This document shows positions 33,219 to 44,589 of a stretch of 64,000 bases of DNA, piece after piece. The stretch spans positions 171,130,704-171,194,703 of the forward strand of contig OX336389.2 in assembly GCA_946902985.2 (NCBI GenBank), given 5' to 3'. The translations under genes were made by a program, and so were the position numbers. Position 1 is the stretch's first letter; each line of letters begins with the position of its first letter. Under the pieces are notes generated by a model. The model did not search any database. It saw nothing but the letters and a program-made list of their open reading frames with translations, and was not told the DNA's origin. This DNA comes from Meconema thalassinum. Taxonomy: Eukaryota > Arthropoda > Insecta > Orthoptera > Tettigoniidae.

Positions 33219-35798
33219 CAGAGGTTCCCATTAGGATTTTTTCTCGGACCCCCTAAAGCGATCGTTATGTAAGCACGGACCCCCCTGCTGCAAAATCTTT
33301 TGAGTCGAGACTTAAAATATTTAAATGCCTAATGGGAACCTCTGCTTTGGAGTACTGTGCTGAATTATTTGTATAATAATATTTATCTATTTAATCCTAT
33401 TACATCGTATACAATTTCTAAGTCGTAAAGGTAGTTAGTGCTACAGACCTAAAAATAGCAATGCAGTGATTGAGAAAAAAAGAAGGAACAAGTAGTATGT
33501 GTTTTCATTTTAACAGCACTAATGTGTAAAAGAGGCCGGCGTTCAATAAGACGAACGTAACCTATTCTTTCCTGCAATTATTTCTTGAAGGTCGGGTTGC
33601 AATTTCGAAATGTTCACCCTGAAAACAGGCCCCATATCTAGTCTATTTCTATATTTGCTTTTCATTACGCACATTGTGGAAAAAGCTTGTTCGCACAAGT
33701 AACTTATTGCGAACGGAAGAATAACTTTTATTGCCTTATCACTGATTTCCATGTAGTCCTTTCGAGCTGTCACTGAGAAGTCAGCTAGCTCTATTTCATT
33801 TAAAATGTATTTATTTCACTTGAGGTCAATTCAACAAGTTCGTCTTGTACCTCATCTGATAGTAGCTGAATATTTTAAATTTTGAGATTGGTGACGAATG
33901 GGTCTCGAATCCAGCAGTTATCACCATCGGGCTCGGGAAAATATTCCCGAAAAGTATTTGCAAGACTACGAAGATGTTCGGTTAGATTTTATTTTACCTC
34001 ACAAGGTAAACCTTCGTTAGATGACTGCAGAAACGTTCTTAGTGGGAGAAATTGGCATATGAGCCATTTTGGACTCTCGCTGCCCAAATATTACACTTTT
34101 CACAATCGCACTGATCTTGTCTTCAACTCTGAAGATATCAATGTAGTCACCTTGCAAACTAAAATTCAAAACATTCAAGTGATCAAACATGTCAGCTAAG
34201 TAAGCAGTTCTGCAAAGCCAATAAAAGTCACTGAGCAAATCCTCATGTATCGTCCCAAGAAGAAAGATCCGTGCCTCATCTTTCAGCTCCAAAAACCTCG
34301 TTAAGATCCTGCCCCATGAAAACCATCGCACTTCAGTATGAATGAGAAGCTACTCATGCTCGTTACCCATGTCTTTGCAGACCAATGCAAATAACCTGCA
34401 TTTTAAGGAGCTAGTTTTGACATTATTATTTTCGCCATTCATTAAGGGTGTTCTGCAGCAGTTCAGGCAGTCTTTAAGCTACTAACGCTTCCCGGTGAAT
34501 ACAGCAATGTGCCCACTTCATATCTGGAGCTACCTTTTTCACTGCAGCTTGAAGGCCCTTCCTGCATCCAGACATAGCCTTTCACGCCATCTGTAGACAT
34601 ACCCACACATTTCTTCCAAGCAATATCATGTTTATTACAATAATCGTTCAGAGCTGCGAAAATATCATCTGCTGTTGTGCGTAGCCTACTAGTTCACAGG
34701 AAAAAAGAAATGTTCATATATTTCGTCATGGTGTAAAAAACGTACGAAAACCAACATTATCACCTTTCTTGATATGTCGATACACTTATCCAACTGCAGA
34801 GCAAACATGTCACATATATGGAGCCTTGCCAACAACGTCTCTTTCAATATTGCTTGACATCTGTAATTCGCCTTTGCACAGTAATGTTAGACAGCGGGAC
34901 GGTACTTAGAAGTTTTGCGGCAGCATCACCCAGCATTCTCTTGCACGAAATAATTGCTGAAGGAAGAATGAGCTCTTCAGCAATGGTATGATTTTTGGCA
35001 CGTTTAGCGACAAGCTGAGATACTTCGTAGGATGCAAGCGTTGCATTTTCATTCATATTTGCACCAGGACGTTTGGTCATTACTTTCTGGCATGATTTCA
35101 GTTTGGATAACTTTATTTTGAAGAATTCAATGGATTTACCTCCGAGTGTTCCGTATCTAGATGCCGCCGAAGGTTTGCAGGTTTCATACTCTCGTTGTCA
35201 AGGGTTTCAAAGCATATCACACATTGAGGCTTAGGACAATCTTCAGGTCCACAATACGTAATGCAAATTTCCAAATATTTTATGTCGTATTTCCTACTTT
35301 TCGCAGTAGGCCTACTCTTTGAATGGCTAGGCTCAAGAGAGACAGCAGGCGGCCCTTTCACTTCTATATTTATTGCCACAGATTCCTCTTCGTCACTATC
35401 TGTAGCAGTGGGCCTACTTCGTTTTAAAGATCGACTCTTCAACCAAATAAGCCATATTCAATGGACTTTTAACAATTAAAACAATCAAAAGTTTCAACTT
35501 TCAAAACTCATGTAAATATTACGTAAACACACAAAATGGCTGTGGAGCAGAAAACAGAGATCAAGTAGCAGAATGATCCCTAGCAGGAAACTTGAGGAGC
35601 TCAAATTACGCTGCGCCACATGTAAGTGCGCAACTTACGCTGCGAGTAGCAACGCATAATTATTATTTTTAAGTGACTCTTTGTACTTTCTCCATGTTCT
35701 ATGTTCATTACGTTATTTCTCGATGACTCTTTGCGGACCCCCTGGACAACCGTCACGGACCCCTGGGGGTCCGCGGACCACCTAAAGGGAATCTCTGT
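33219..35798 (-). mobile_element. hAT transposon, ZBED/SCAND3-like, with 8-bp TSD
   Basis: Ends cagaggttcccatta... and ...aaagggaatctctg are inverted. The 8-bp duplication tcctagag flanks it exactly (33211-33218 and 35799-35806). Length 2580 bp. It holds minus-strand transposase remnants. Confidence 0.9.
33543..35442 (-). pseudogene. hAT transposase (ZBED5/SCAND3-like), broken
   Basis: From the N-terminus (35442): SRKYDIKYLEICITYCGPED, CPKPQCVICFETLDNESMKP and LRRHLDTEHSE give a BED-type zinc finger (C-x2-C...H-x4-H). 35080-34844 has SYEVSQLVAKRAKNHTIAEE, GDAAAKLLSTVPLSNITVQR. 34331-34017 has MRWFSWGRILTRFLELKDEA and YLADMFDHLNVLNFSLQG. 33773-33543 is the C-terminal dimerisation block: ILPFAISYLCEQAFSTMCVM, KSKYRNRLDM. 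Stops and frame changes separate the blocks, so it is not functional. Family assignment is from these recurring phrases in vertebrate and insect ZBED/SCAND3 proteins. Confidence 0.85.
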
Positions 35799-35809
35799 CC
35801 TAGAGTATA

Positions 35810-36178
35810 TATCGACAGTGGTGGCTATGCTCGCTAAAGCGCAGTGTTAGGTCATGGGGCCAAGCTCTCTGCTGACTCGGTAGACGCGTGGGTTCGAGCC
35901 CCACCGTTGGTCGTCCTTAAAATGGTTTCCCCGTGGTTTCCCATTTTCTACTCCAGGCAAATGTTGGGACGGTACCTTCTGACAGGCCATGGCCACTTCC
36001 TTCCACATCCTTGCCCAGTTTCATTCACCATCATTCATTTCATCTCTCTAACTCCTCTCATGACGTTGGCGTCAGGAAGGGCATCCGACTGTAAAAACCA
36101 TCCACCACAAATACTTCCATCGCATCTCATCCCCGACCCCGTTTGAAAACGGGAATAATAAGGGGTAGACACACATAC
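35810..36178 (+). mobile_element. Full-length tRNA-derived SINE, type A
   Basis: ggggccaagctctctgctga (A-box-like) and gtgggttcgagccccacc (B box) form the head. The body has gtttccccgtggtttcccat, ggcaaatgttgggacggta and ccatggccacttccttccac, and the 3' end gacgttggcgtcaggaaggg to gaataataaggggtagac. Flanked by atgtcctagagtat, intact at 36179-36192; the 5' duplicate is split by the hAT element (33208-33218 plus 35799-35809). Confidence 0.85.
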
Positions 36179-37055
36179 ATGTCCTAGAGTATGTGGAGGA
36201 GGTGAAGAAGATAAGTGACGGGATGGTCATAGGAAGGATACAGTTCCAGACAGGGAAAAAAGATCTGGTTAAAGTATATGCTCCACAACCTGGGAACAAA
36301 GAAGAGAACTTAGAAGAATTCCTAGAAGATGTGGAAAAATATATAGAGGATAAGGAAATAATGGTAATGGGAGATTTGAATGCACAAGTGGGAAGAGACA
36401 GACAAGGAAGAGAGGAGATTTTGGGACCATAAGAATGTAACAACTACAGAGGAATCACCCTCATCCCGCATGTAGCAAAGATATTTGAAAGGATACTTGA
36501 GGGTAGACTGAGGATGAAAGTGGAAAAGGAAATGGAGGAAGAACAACATGGATTTAGAAAAGACAGATCAACTTTTGATCTAATTTTTACCATAAGAAAC
36601 ATGATGGAGAAAAGGTGGGAATTCAGGAAGGATTTAGTGATGACATGTATAGACATTGAGAAGGCATATGACAGTGTACCAAGACAACTGGTTTGGGATG
36701 CATTGATAAAGAAGAAAGTAGACAGAGCAGAAGTCGAAATGATAAAAGCTATGTATAGGAAGTGTATAAGTAGTGTGAAGACCAGGGTTGGGCAAACAAA
36801 CTGGTTTAATGTAGAAACAGGACTCCGACAAGGGAGTGTATTGTCCCCTATACTTTTCATCACTGTCATGGATGAAATCCATAAGCGAGTGAAACAGAAA
36901 ATGGGAAGTAAAGAGACTAAGGCCTTACTCTTTGCTGATGACATAGTAATATGGGGAGAAGATGAAACAGAAGTACAGGAACAAGTCGATGTATGGAACA
37001 AGGAGATAGAAGAGTATGGAATGAAAATAAGTGTGGAGAAGAGTAAGACAGTAGT

Positions 37056-39052
37056 CGTCATCATCATCATGCACAGTTTCCAGCCACTGGCCGGGTCTGT
37101 TTGGAACACAAGCCTCTCCAACGTCTTCTGTCTTCCCACCACCTCTCAGCCTCCACCCTTGTCCAGTCTTCTCCTCTCTTCTTCACGCTTTCTTCCACCC
37201 CCTTCAGCCACCTGTCTCTCGGTCTCTTTCCTTCCCACTTCGTCGTGTACCCTCCTGGGTATCCTCTTCTCCTCCATTCGTTTTACAAGTCCATACCATC
37301 TAAGTCTAGATTTCTCTACATCCTGTAATGGTTCCTCCTTCATTAATTCTCTGGTCCTCTCATTTCTTATTCTGTCCATCTTTGTAGCTCCAATACTGCT
37401 TCTCAAGAATCTCATCTCACTGGCCTGTATTTTGCTCTTCTCCCTTCTTTTCATAACCCAGGTCTCCGAAGCATACGTCAGGATAGGGAAATATTACGTC
37501 CAATATATGATCTTTTTGCGGTTCTGAGGGACATCCTTGCTCCATAACATGCTTCTCACACTCCTCCGGAATGCTTCTGCCTGTCTCCCCCGCTCATTTA
37601 TTTCTCTATCGTTTCTTCCATTATCTTGTATCAGGCTTCCCAGATACTTGAAACTCTCCACTTTCTTCAGCTGTTCCCCACCAATTGTTATTCCCGTTGT
37701 GGTTCTTTCCTTCTTCCTTGTTGTGATCACCATCCCACTCTTATTTATGCTAAATTTCATCCCATATCCTTGTATTATTCCTTCCCACACGTCCAACTGT
37801 TCCTGTACCACCTCCTCCTTGTTTCCCCAAATCATCAAATCATCTGCAAACACCATTGCTTTCATCTTTCCTTCCCCAATTACTTGTGCCACTCGGGACA
37901 TTATGTCATCCATCACCACAATGAAAAGTAACGGTGACAGTGCACTCCCTTGTTTCAGGCCGTTTCTCTGTTCCAACCAGTCCGATCTCTCTCCTCCCAC
38001 TTTCACACAGCTCACACTTCCCTTGTACATCTCCTTTATCCTCTTTATAGTCCATTTCTCTACTCCTCTATCCTCCAGGGACTTCCATACTTCGTTTCTA
38101 CATACACTGTCATATGCTTTCTCAATGTCCAGGAAGGCCATCAGTAGATCTGTTCCATACTCATAGTGCTGTTCTTGTAACTGCCTTACAGCAAAAATCA
38201 AATCCACTGTGGACCTTCCTGCTCTGAAGCCATGTTGTTCTTCCCTCATCGCTCCTTCTATCCTTGTCCTAATTCTCTTTTCCAAAACCTTCTCGAAGAT
38301 CTTTGCACAATGACTCATCAGTGTTATTCCCCGATAGTTTCTGCAATCTGTTCTACTACCTTTCTTGAAGATCGGGACAATTATTCCTTTTTTCCAGTCC
38401 TCTGGGGTCTTCCTTTTCTTCCATGCTGTCCTCATCACTCGGTACAACCATTGTATCCCCACCTCTCCTGCTGCTCTCACCATCTCCACACTCAACTCAT
38501 CCACACCCGGTGCCTTCCCTCCTTTCATCTTCCTCACTGCATCTTCCACTTCTTTCCATGTTACGTCCTTTTCTGTTTGCAGTTAATCTTCCTCTTCCCC
38601 GATTTCTTCCTCCTCACCATCTTTTCCATTTGGGTTCAGAAGTTCTTCAAAATATTCTTTCCACATTTTCTTCAGTTCCTCCCTACTTTCTATCTCTTGT
38701 CCCCTTTTGTTCACCATTCTAACATAATCCGTAGGATCCTTCCGCCTCTTATTTTTTTTTTGTACCTTCACTATCCTCCATCATCTTTGTCCACTCTTCC
38801 ATCCACTTTCTTCTCTCCTCAGCCACTACTCTCTTCGCCTCCTTCTTTCTTTCCTGGTACTCTTCCCTTGTCTCTACCGTCCTATTTTGATACCACCTCC
38901 TAAAGGCTCTATTCTTTTCCTTACTATATCTTTTGTCTTCTCATTCCACCATGGTGTTTCCTTCCACCTCTTCTTACTACTTGTCCTCCCACATACTGCT
39001 TCTGCTGCACCTACTAGTGTCTTCTTAAATCTAGCCCATTCCTCCCATTCCA
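37056..39052 (-). mobile_element. Inverted RTE LINE inserted in the outer RTE, 5' truncated
   Basis: Flanked by 14-bp duplicates agtaagacagtagt (37042-37055) and agtaagaccgtagt (39053-39066), one mismatch. Its 3' end is at the left, with the RTE-type GAT-repeat tail (catcatcatcat on +). The endonuclease half is missing at the right, as expected for 5' truncation. Length 1997 bp. Confidence 0.88.
37100..38771 (-). pseudogene. RTE reverse transcriptase of the inverted copy
   Basis: 38771-38583 carries RGQEIESREELKKMWKEYFE and the linker end, ended by a stop. The 351-residue block 38549-37494 has KMKGGKAPGVDELSVEMVRA, RNYRGITLMSHCAKIFEKVL, EEQHGFRAGRSTVDLIFAVR, LMAFLDIEKAYDSVCRNEVW, GLKQGSALSPLLFIVVMDD and KAMVFADDLMIWGN with an intact FADD catalytic box. 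It ends in a stop at 37494-37496. The C-terminal part (37454-37146) continues in another frame: KSKIQASEMRFLRSSIGATK, RLRWYGLVKRMEEKRIPRRV. Much closer to the 47.4-kb copy than to the RTE it interrupts, so two RTE subfamilies are present. Confidence 0.88.
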
Positions 39053-39830
39053 AGTAAGACCGTAGTGATGACGAGAAATAAAGAGAGATGGAAGGGGGAA
39101 TATTGAAGTAAATGGGAAAACATTAGAAGTTGTGAAAAGTTTTAAATATTTAGGGAGTTTAATCACAGAAGATGGAAAGATAAGTGAGGAAATTGGTAAG
39201 AGAATCCAGCAAGCAAATGGGTTTTACCAGTGTGTGAGAGGTATGGTGTGGAACCAGGATGTTCCAGAGAAATGTAAGGAAGTCATGTACTCAACATATT
39301 ACACACCTATATTGACATATGCAGCAAGCACATGGACAACAACAAAACGGGATGAAAGCAGAGTCCAGGCAGCCGAGATGAAGTTTCTTAGAGGAATAAT
39401 TGGAAAGACACGAAGAGACAAAATCAGGAACACAGAAATTAGGGAAAGAACTGGATTCCCAAAGCTACAAGGCAAGATAGAGATCAGTAAGCTGCAATGG
39501 TATGGACACATGATGCGAATGGGTGAAGACAAAGAGTCCCAAAGCGAGTATTTACAGAGAAAGTAACAGGAAAGAGGCAACGGGGAAGGCCTAGGAAGAG
39601 GTGGATGGATACAGTGAGGGAGAGCATAGAGAAGAGAGGGGTAAAAGTAGAAGATATACTAGAAGAAGGAAGAGAGTGGTGGAGAGACAGAAAATTATGG
39701 AGGTCCTTGATGCACACCCCGAGCCAGAACACTGGAAACGGGAAATGAAGAAGAAGATGGTTATGGCAGTAAGAATCCAGAAGGGGATTTCTTAATGGAC
39801 TTCTGTCAGCGGAACCAATTAAATATAAGT

Positions 39831-40935
39831 AGGGATAGGAAAAATTCGCGATCGCGAATTTCGCGAATTATTAAATGAAGTAATACACAGGTGGTAATGT
39901 GTTTTAATAACCCTAAAATGGCAAAAAAAAAGGGTTTTTAAAACGCGAATTTTAGCTTTTTTCGTTTTTCTTTTCTTTACAGTGCACTTCCGATAATTCG
40001 CGGCAATTAATGTACGAATTTCCGCAAATTATTGAAAACCGCAAATTATCCACAGTAATGTTTTTAAGCCTAGCAAAGAGAAAACTATTGGTTAAAATAT
40101 TGAAATTTATTCATTTATTTATCTATCATATGGCTTTTAGTGCCGGGAGTGTCCACGGACATGTTCGGCTCGCCAGAGGCTGTAGCTGCTTCAAGCGGTC
40201 ACCCAGAGGGTGAGCTACAAGTTCCGTTCAATTTCAAGTAGTTCCAACTTTCGCTACCAGATGTCAATGATACCTAGTTGTGAACGTTGGAACTTGAATA
40301 GAGCGTTCCAATGAAATATAACCTAAAAATTTAGCTTCACACAAGTTTAGTCTAGATAGGATCTTTTACATGCCATAAACCTATGACATGGGACTGCCGG
40401 CTTTACTTCCCCTCTGAAGGAAGGCATACTGAAGGATTTTACCACTCCTAAAAAATCCGACGACTTCGGCCGGGTTTGAACCTGCTATCTTGGGCACAGC
40501 AGTTAAGCATGCTACCAACTACGTCACTGAAGCCGCTAAAAATATTGAAGTGTATTTAATGAACAAGCAAAAAAAATTATAATACTTTATAACATAGTAT
40601 TGCAAGACACACTATGTGGATTATACCAATATTAAAAAACTGAGAAAAATGACTGTCATCATTTTTTGTTTCTTAGATGGTTTATTTTTTCTAATTTTAG
40701 ATGTACAATTCTGAAGGAAACAATATATGAGAACGAAAATTCATCTCAATTTTCTATATAAGAGATAAGTGCGACTATAGACACACTAGCATGACTGTGG
40801 GAACTTTTGGGATTTCCGTTGCATCACTCCTGCACTCTGTATGTACTGGATCTCAGTTTACCTCACCGACAGTCAAATTCTGAACAATATCCTCATCGCT
40901 TTCATGTCTGAAACCATGATTTATCGAAGTCTTAA
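39831..40935. other. Non-coding; SINE-like fragment at 40365-40545
   Basis: 39840-40060 has repeated cgcgaattt phrases and could be the end of a hAT element. 40365-40545 resembles a minus-strand SINE head (ggccgggtttgaacctgc, a B box) with an eroded body. Confidence 0.35.
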
Positions 40936-41121
40936 CTACTGGATGTCACTTTCTTCTGCATCTTGACATTCATCCAGGTTTTGGCCTAATGTCATCATAG
41001 TGAGACCACCTTGCCCGTTTAAAATATCGTCGTCACAGAAACTGACAAACGCTTGTTTTTGTGCAAGTGTAGTAGCGGTAATCTTCTCCCATGACTTGAC
41101 TGCATGGAGAGCATCCAACAA
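40936..41121 (-). pseudogene. Possible pogo/Tigger C-terminal fragment
   Basis: MLDALHAVKSWEKITATTLA resembles the alpha-helical segment near the end of Tigger/jerky transposases (DAxHxxxxSWxxVxxxTIxxCFxxAGF). The rest is acidic. Short and isolated. Confidence 0.35.
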
Positions 41122-41292
41122 ACACGGAAAGATTGGAAACTTAACGGTAGATTGCGGGCCTCACTTTCTGCACACAGCGATCTTTATCAATCTGGGTGGT
41201 CATCCTAGTAAGTTGCAGTACTTAGTTTTTGAGGTTTTAAGGGCCGGATCAGCAAGGTTATCTGCCCCTTCATCCTAGTAACTACTCGACGT

Positions 41293-42119
41293 GTGGCGTC
41301 ATATAGTGCACCTTTCAGACATGAATATCTAGTTGGCAAGTATCCAGATCAAAATGTGCCACTGTTTCCTGAACCAGTATTAACCAGGTGGTCTTCTTGG
41401 TTTCATTCTGTAGTGTGCCTGTCAGAGTACTTGAAAGATATTTTGCAATTTATGAGTGCAGTAGTAGGTACATAACTCTGGTGTTGATTTTCACAACAAT
41501 GTTTCACATGACGAAATAGCTGAAATTCACAAAAATCCCCTTATTAGAAGGCCACATCCAAGTGTTCACCTTCTTGATGGACATCTACGGAGAATTCAGC
41601 AAGCCCTTAAACTTACATTAAGGAGCAGTTGGAGGGTTGTGGAAATGTGTTAAAATGAGGGAAAATACATTCAGTTTTAGTAAACGCTGGGTCCCATGCT
41701 CTTGAAAAATTAATCAGCTTGAGATCCGTTGACCCTGGGAACAAGATTTACAAATGTGTGCGTTTGATCCAGCAGAAATAGTGCCAATGAACATCAATGA
41801 GGACATTGCAAAGAAAATTAAGAAGTTACCGTTTCGTGGAACACTGGAAGAAAGTGAGGTGATAAAGAGGATACAAAGAACTGCAAACTTTAATCATGCA
41901 GATGCATGACAGGACCAAGACATTGTTGGAGTTTTGCAAGGAATGACATTGGTATTTCCAAAGTTCTCAGAATCTGTGTTGAAAACCATTTGGATACCCT
42001 GTTCAAACGCTAACTGTGAACTTTGTTTTTCAGCTTGCACTTGCACTTTAAGTGATATGCGTCACCGTTTGTCACAAGAGAATTTGGAGCTCTTCTCTGA
42101 AGTATACTTTGAAGGATGA
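41293..42119 (+). pseudogene. hAT transposase fragment, second family
   Basis: APFRHEYLVGKYPDQNVPLF and PVLTRWSSWFHSVVCLSEYL correspond to the hAT core around the conserved T-R-W. Later broken frames include SLRSVDPGNKIYKCVR and GMTLVFPKFSESVLKTIWIP, then FGYPVQTLTVNFVFQLALAL-like C-terminal text (SVERSFS block eroded). Many stops. Confidence 0.55.
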
Positions 42120-42272
42120 CTGAAATGTGTTATGTTATGCATGTTATCCATGATATTAAAAAAAAGCCGCCTAAAATTTATGATTTTGAAAGTACCGAAA
42201 AGTGCACTCGAAACCACCGAATTTGCCACTTTAAAATACCGCTTTCTTCACTCTGAAATCACCGAAAAATTC

Positions 42273-42833
42273 CAGTGGTTCAGAAAGAAAAATAGTCAGA
42301 AGATAACAAGGTATAGATGGGGAGATAGAAGAACGAAAACTCTGATAGACTATGTATTAGTCGAAAAAGGACATCGGAAAGAGCTAATGGATGTCATAGC
42401 CATGCCAGAGGAAGCCTTTGGAGGAGACCATAAGGCAGTGGAAGCAAAACTAAAAGTAGGAAAGGTCATGGGATTACCAGAAAAAAGGGAAAGAAAGATT
42501 AAGGTCTAGAGACTAAAGGAAAAGGAGGTTGCAGAAGAGTTTAAGAAAGAATTACAAGAACAGATACCAAGAACAGATATTACCCATGTGGAACAAGAAT
42601 GGGAAAAGTTTAAGAATGCATTTGTAAACAGTCCAGAGAAAACATGTGGTAGAACATCAGGAAAGGAGAAGAAGAAAACTTGGAAGGAATGGAAAACAAA
42701 AATGACTGAAGAAAGTAGAGCAAAATATATAGAAGCAAACAGAGATTCCAAGAAAGTAATTGCAGAGGAAAAGAAGAAAAGCTGGGAAGAATTCACCCAG
42801 GAAATAAGGGAGGATTTAAATTGAGGAAAAACA
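42273..42833 (+). pseudogene. RTE fragment: endonuclease C-terminus and linker
   Basis: WFRKKNSQKITRYRWGDRRT and KTLIDYVLVEKGHRKELMDV align with the end of the endonuclease domain in the 47.4-kb copy (WFRKKESHKVTWYSSDLTKK, SLVDYMLYD). AFGGDHKAVEAKLKVG holds the conserved S/G-D-H catalytic motif with GDH present. A stop at 42507-42509 is followed in frame by RLKEKEVAEEFKKELQEQIP and NRDSKKVIAEEKKKSWEE. Ends at 42833. This is the part missing from the outer RTE copy at 36432. Confidence 0.75.
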
Positions 42834-43312
42834 AATTGCTAAGGTAAATGCACCAACGGTCGTCATGTTAGGACAGATGTAGTCAAGAAAATATATACAC
42901 CTTATACATTTTAGTAAATTTAATCAACAAAAGCAGTGTACCTAACCTCAAACTCTACTCAAACACTAGAAAACTCTCAATATAGAAAATATTCGTTTTT
43001 GGAAAAATTACTTTTTTTTTTAAGTGTGTTTTTGCCCTAGTCCTCGGCACGATGTCTATGGATTTTTCGTATATTTGTCACCCGTTTGCACCAATTGCCG
43101 TCACATGGTCCGCTGTTTATAATGCATTTCTGTCAATTGTTGCGTAAGACACCGATTTATCGAATCGGAGGCTAACATTTACGAATAAAACATTACCAGT
43201 AATATTTTTTTAATAAAAAATAACAGCATCGGGAAGCGGGAATGGTGGGTAGAAAACATACAGGCATGAAAATATCGTAATTCTGCTCTATACACATTTA
43301 TTACTCTGTAAG
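42834..43312. other. No gene recognised
   Basis: AT-rich, no family recognised. Confidence 0.4.
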
Positions 43313-43859
43313 TCATTTTTGTGCCGTGATTTCTTTTTTTTTTCTTTGCGGGGAATGGGAGGCATAGTCACATAAAACGTGAGACCAGACCATGGCATAA
43401 TGTAATGTCTGCGTTGGACAATCGGCGAGGGTTTGACAAGATAGACTGTAAGTCGTTTTCCACCAAATAACAGTAGGTTTTAATTTTATGTTCTGTAATA
43501 TTGCAGCACGGTTTACTGTCAAATTTTGAGGGATTCGTAAAGACAGGCTTGGATTTCTTTTTAGGAAAGATTCACACCATTTCCTCCCTGGCCGCCCATC
43601 TTTGAAAGGAGAGTCCGTCTTGAATTCTTTTGTGAGGCACTGGACGCTATTTTGCAAATCGTCCTTTGTTACTGGGAACCCCGCTTTTCCTAGTGAGATA
43701 ACCCATTGAACTAACACCCTTTGTTAAAAAGGAACTTGGCCCCATCTTCCTCTCTCTAGTTTTTCCTTTAATTTTGTCCGAGAAGGCGTTTCTCGGAACA
43801 CCATTCCTCTCCGCGGCTGTTGTAATACTCATGCCGTCCTCCTCAACGACCTTATTCAT
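43313..43859 (-). pseudogene. Jerky/Tigger-type transposase N-terminal fragment
   Basis: First frame (43859): VVEEDGMSITTAAERNGVPR and NAFSDKIKGKT are the psq-type helix-turn-helix. Second frame (43717): LVQWVISLGKAGFPVTKDDL and GRPGRKWCESFLKRNPSLSL form the CENP-B-type helix-turn-helix, then PQNLTVNRAA. The order psq HTH, CENPB HTH is that of jerky/pogo transposases. One frame break joins the two; the DDE domain is absent. Confidence 0.75.
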
Positions 43860-43917
43860 CTCAACTTAAAAGAGAATCCCCTTTAGCTCACCTAAAAACC
43901 CTAGGCCTAGACCTACT

Positions 43918-44160
43918 GATAATAGTAATAATAATAATAATGTTATTTGTTTTAAGTCTCTTTTAACTACTGCGGCTTTTAGGGACCCCGAAGTGCCGGA
44001 ATTTTGCCCCGAAGGGGGATCTAAAACATGCCAGTAACTGTACTGACAGGGCTCCCTCGCATTTGCGCACCCTCAAATTCCAGATGACTGCGCCAGGATT
44101 CGATCCTGTAACAGCAGGTGAGAACGTCACCGCTGAGCCACGCAGCCAGCGCAGACCTAC
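43918..44160 (-). mobile_element. tRNA-derived SINE, type C
   Basis: Starts at an (ATA/AAT) tail, then gccggaattttgccccgaag, gggctccctcgcatttgcgc and caggattcgatcctgtaac (B box) to gctgagccacgcagccagc. Nearly complete. Confidence 0.75.
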
Positions 44161-44589
44161 GGCCGTCAAAGGGACAGACCTACATAATAATAGCACACTG
44201 TAAATGTTTATTAGTTCTGAAACGTTAACGCAAACTTTAACATTATCGTGCACTAGTGTTCATCACGCATGTGCTCTAAAGATCGTCAGCTATGACGACT
44301 ATTGGACACTAGGATCAAACGACAATTTAATTAATGCAGGGTGCTTCAGAGCTACATTATAAGTATATTGCTGCTGTTAGTTAGGTCTTACAAGGAGATA
44401 TGACAATGTGCCCTTTTTGTCACAAATGATGAGCATTGGTAAAGTGCGTGTTTTTAAATCCAGTGTTCGTCACCAGCATTTCTAACCAAACTAGGAACAT
44501 GAGCACGAAATAGCAAATCGCATATGTTACAGAAACATAACACGTATGCACATAATTAACTCGCGTGCCTGCTTAGCACAAATAGGGGG
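44161..44589. other. No gene recognised
   Basis: Non-coding, no family recognised. Confidence 0.4.

Larger units (their letters stand above)
33003..39770 (+). pseudogene. RTE endonuclease-reverse transcriptase, fragmented
   Basis: EN start: IRIGTVNILTLTDKTEELVD, FLGLSETKWKGKGERKLKEG (33003-33218). EN continues at 36190 (KKISDGMVIGRIQF, VKVYAPQPGNKEEN, EIMVMGDLNAQVGR) to 36432. There a deletion of several hundred codons joins it to the RT (CNNYRGITLIPHVAKIFERI, EEEQHGFRKDRSTFDLIF, CIDIEKAYDSVPRQLVW, GLRQGSVLSPILF, ALLFADDIVIWGED). RT stays open to 37055. After the inverted insertion, the C-terminal part resumes at 39065 (SFKYLGSLITEDGKISEEIG, YYTPILTYAASTWT, RLQWYGHMMRMGE-like KLQWYGHMMRMGE), then one frameshift and RGRPRKRWMDTVRESIEKRG. 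FADD and EN motifs are intact, but the deletion removes the EN C-terminus and linker. Confidence 0.85.
32640..39830 (+). mobile_element. RTE-type LINE, outer copy, interrupted three times
   Basis: Plus-strand pieces at ~32640-33218, 36179-37055 and 39053-39830 join into one RTE element. The gaps are a SINE (35810-36178) that was itself split by a hAT element (33219-35798), and an inverted RTE (37056-39052). Duplicated target sequence at every junction confirms the insertions. The 5' limit is uncertain; a GC-richer leader similar in style to the 5' UTR of the full-length copy begins after the BEL LTR. Confidence 0.8.

Noticed and set aside
36444..39732. Long open frames antisense to the RTE reverse transcriptase (for example 36444-37142 minus, 37537-38166 plus, 38232-38903 plus)
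   Set aside because: They are antisense shadows of A/G-rich RTE coding sequence, with low-complexity Ser/Leu/Phe/Pro content.
39832..42265. A complete hAT element spanning 39832-42265
   Set aside because: The possible ends (gataggaaaaattcg / cgaaaaattccag) are only weakly complementary and no 8-bp duplication was found.
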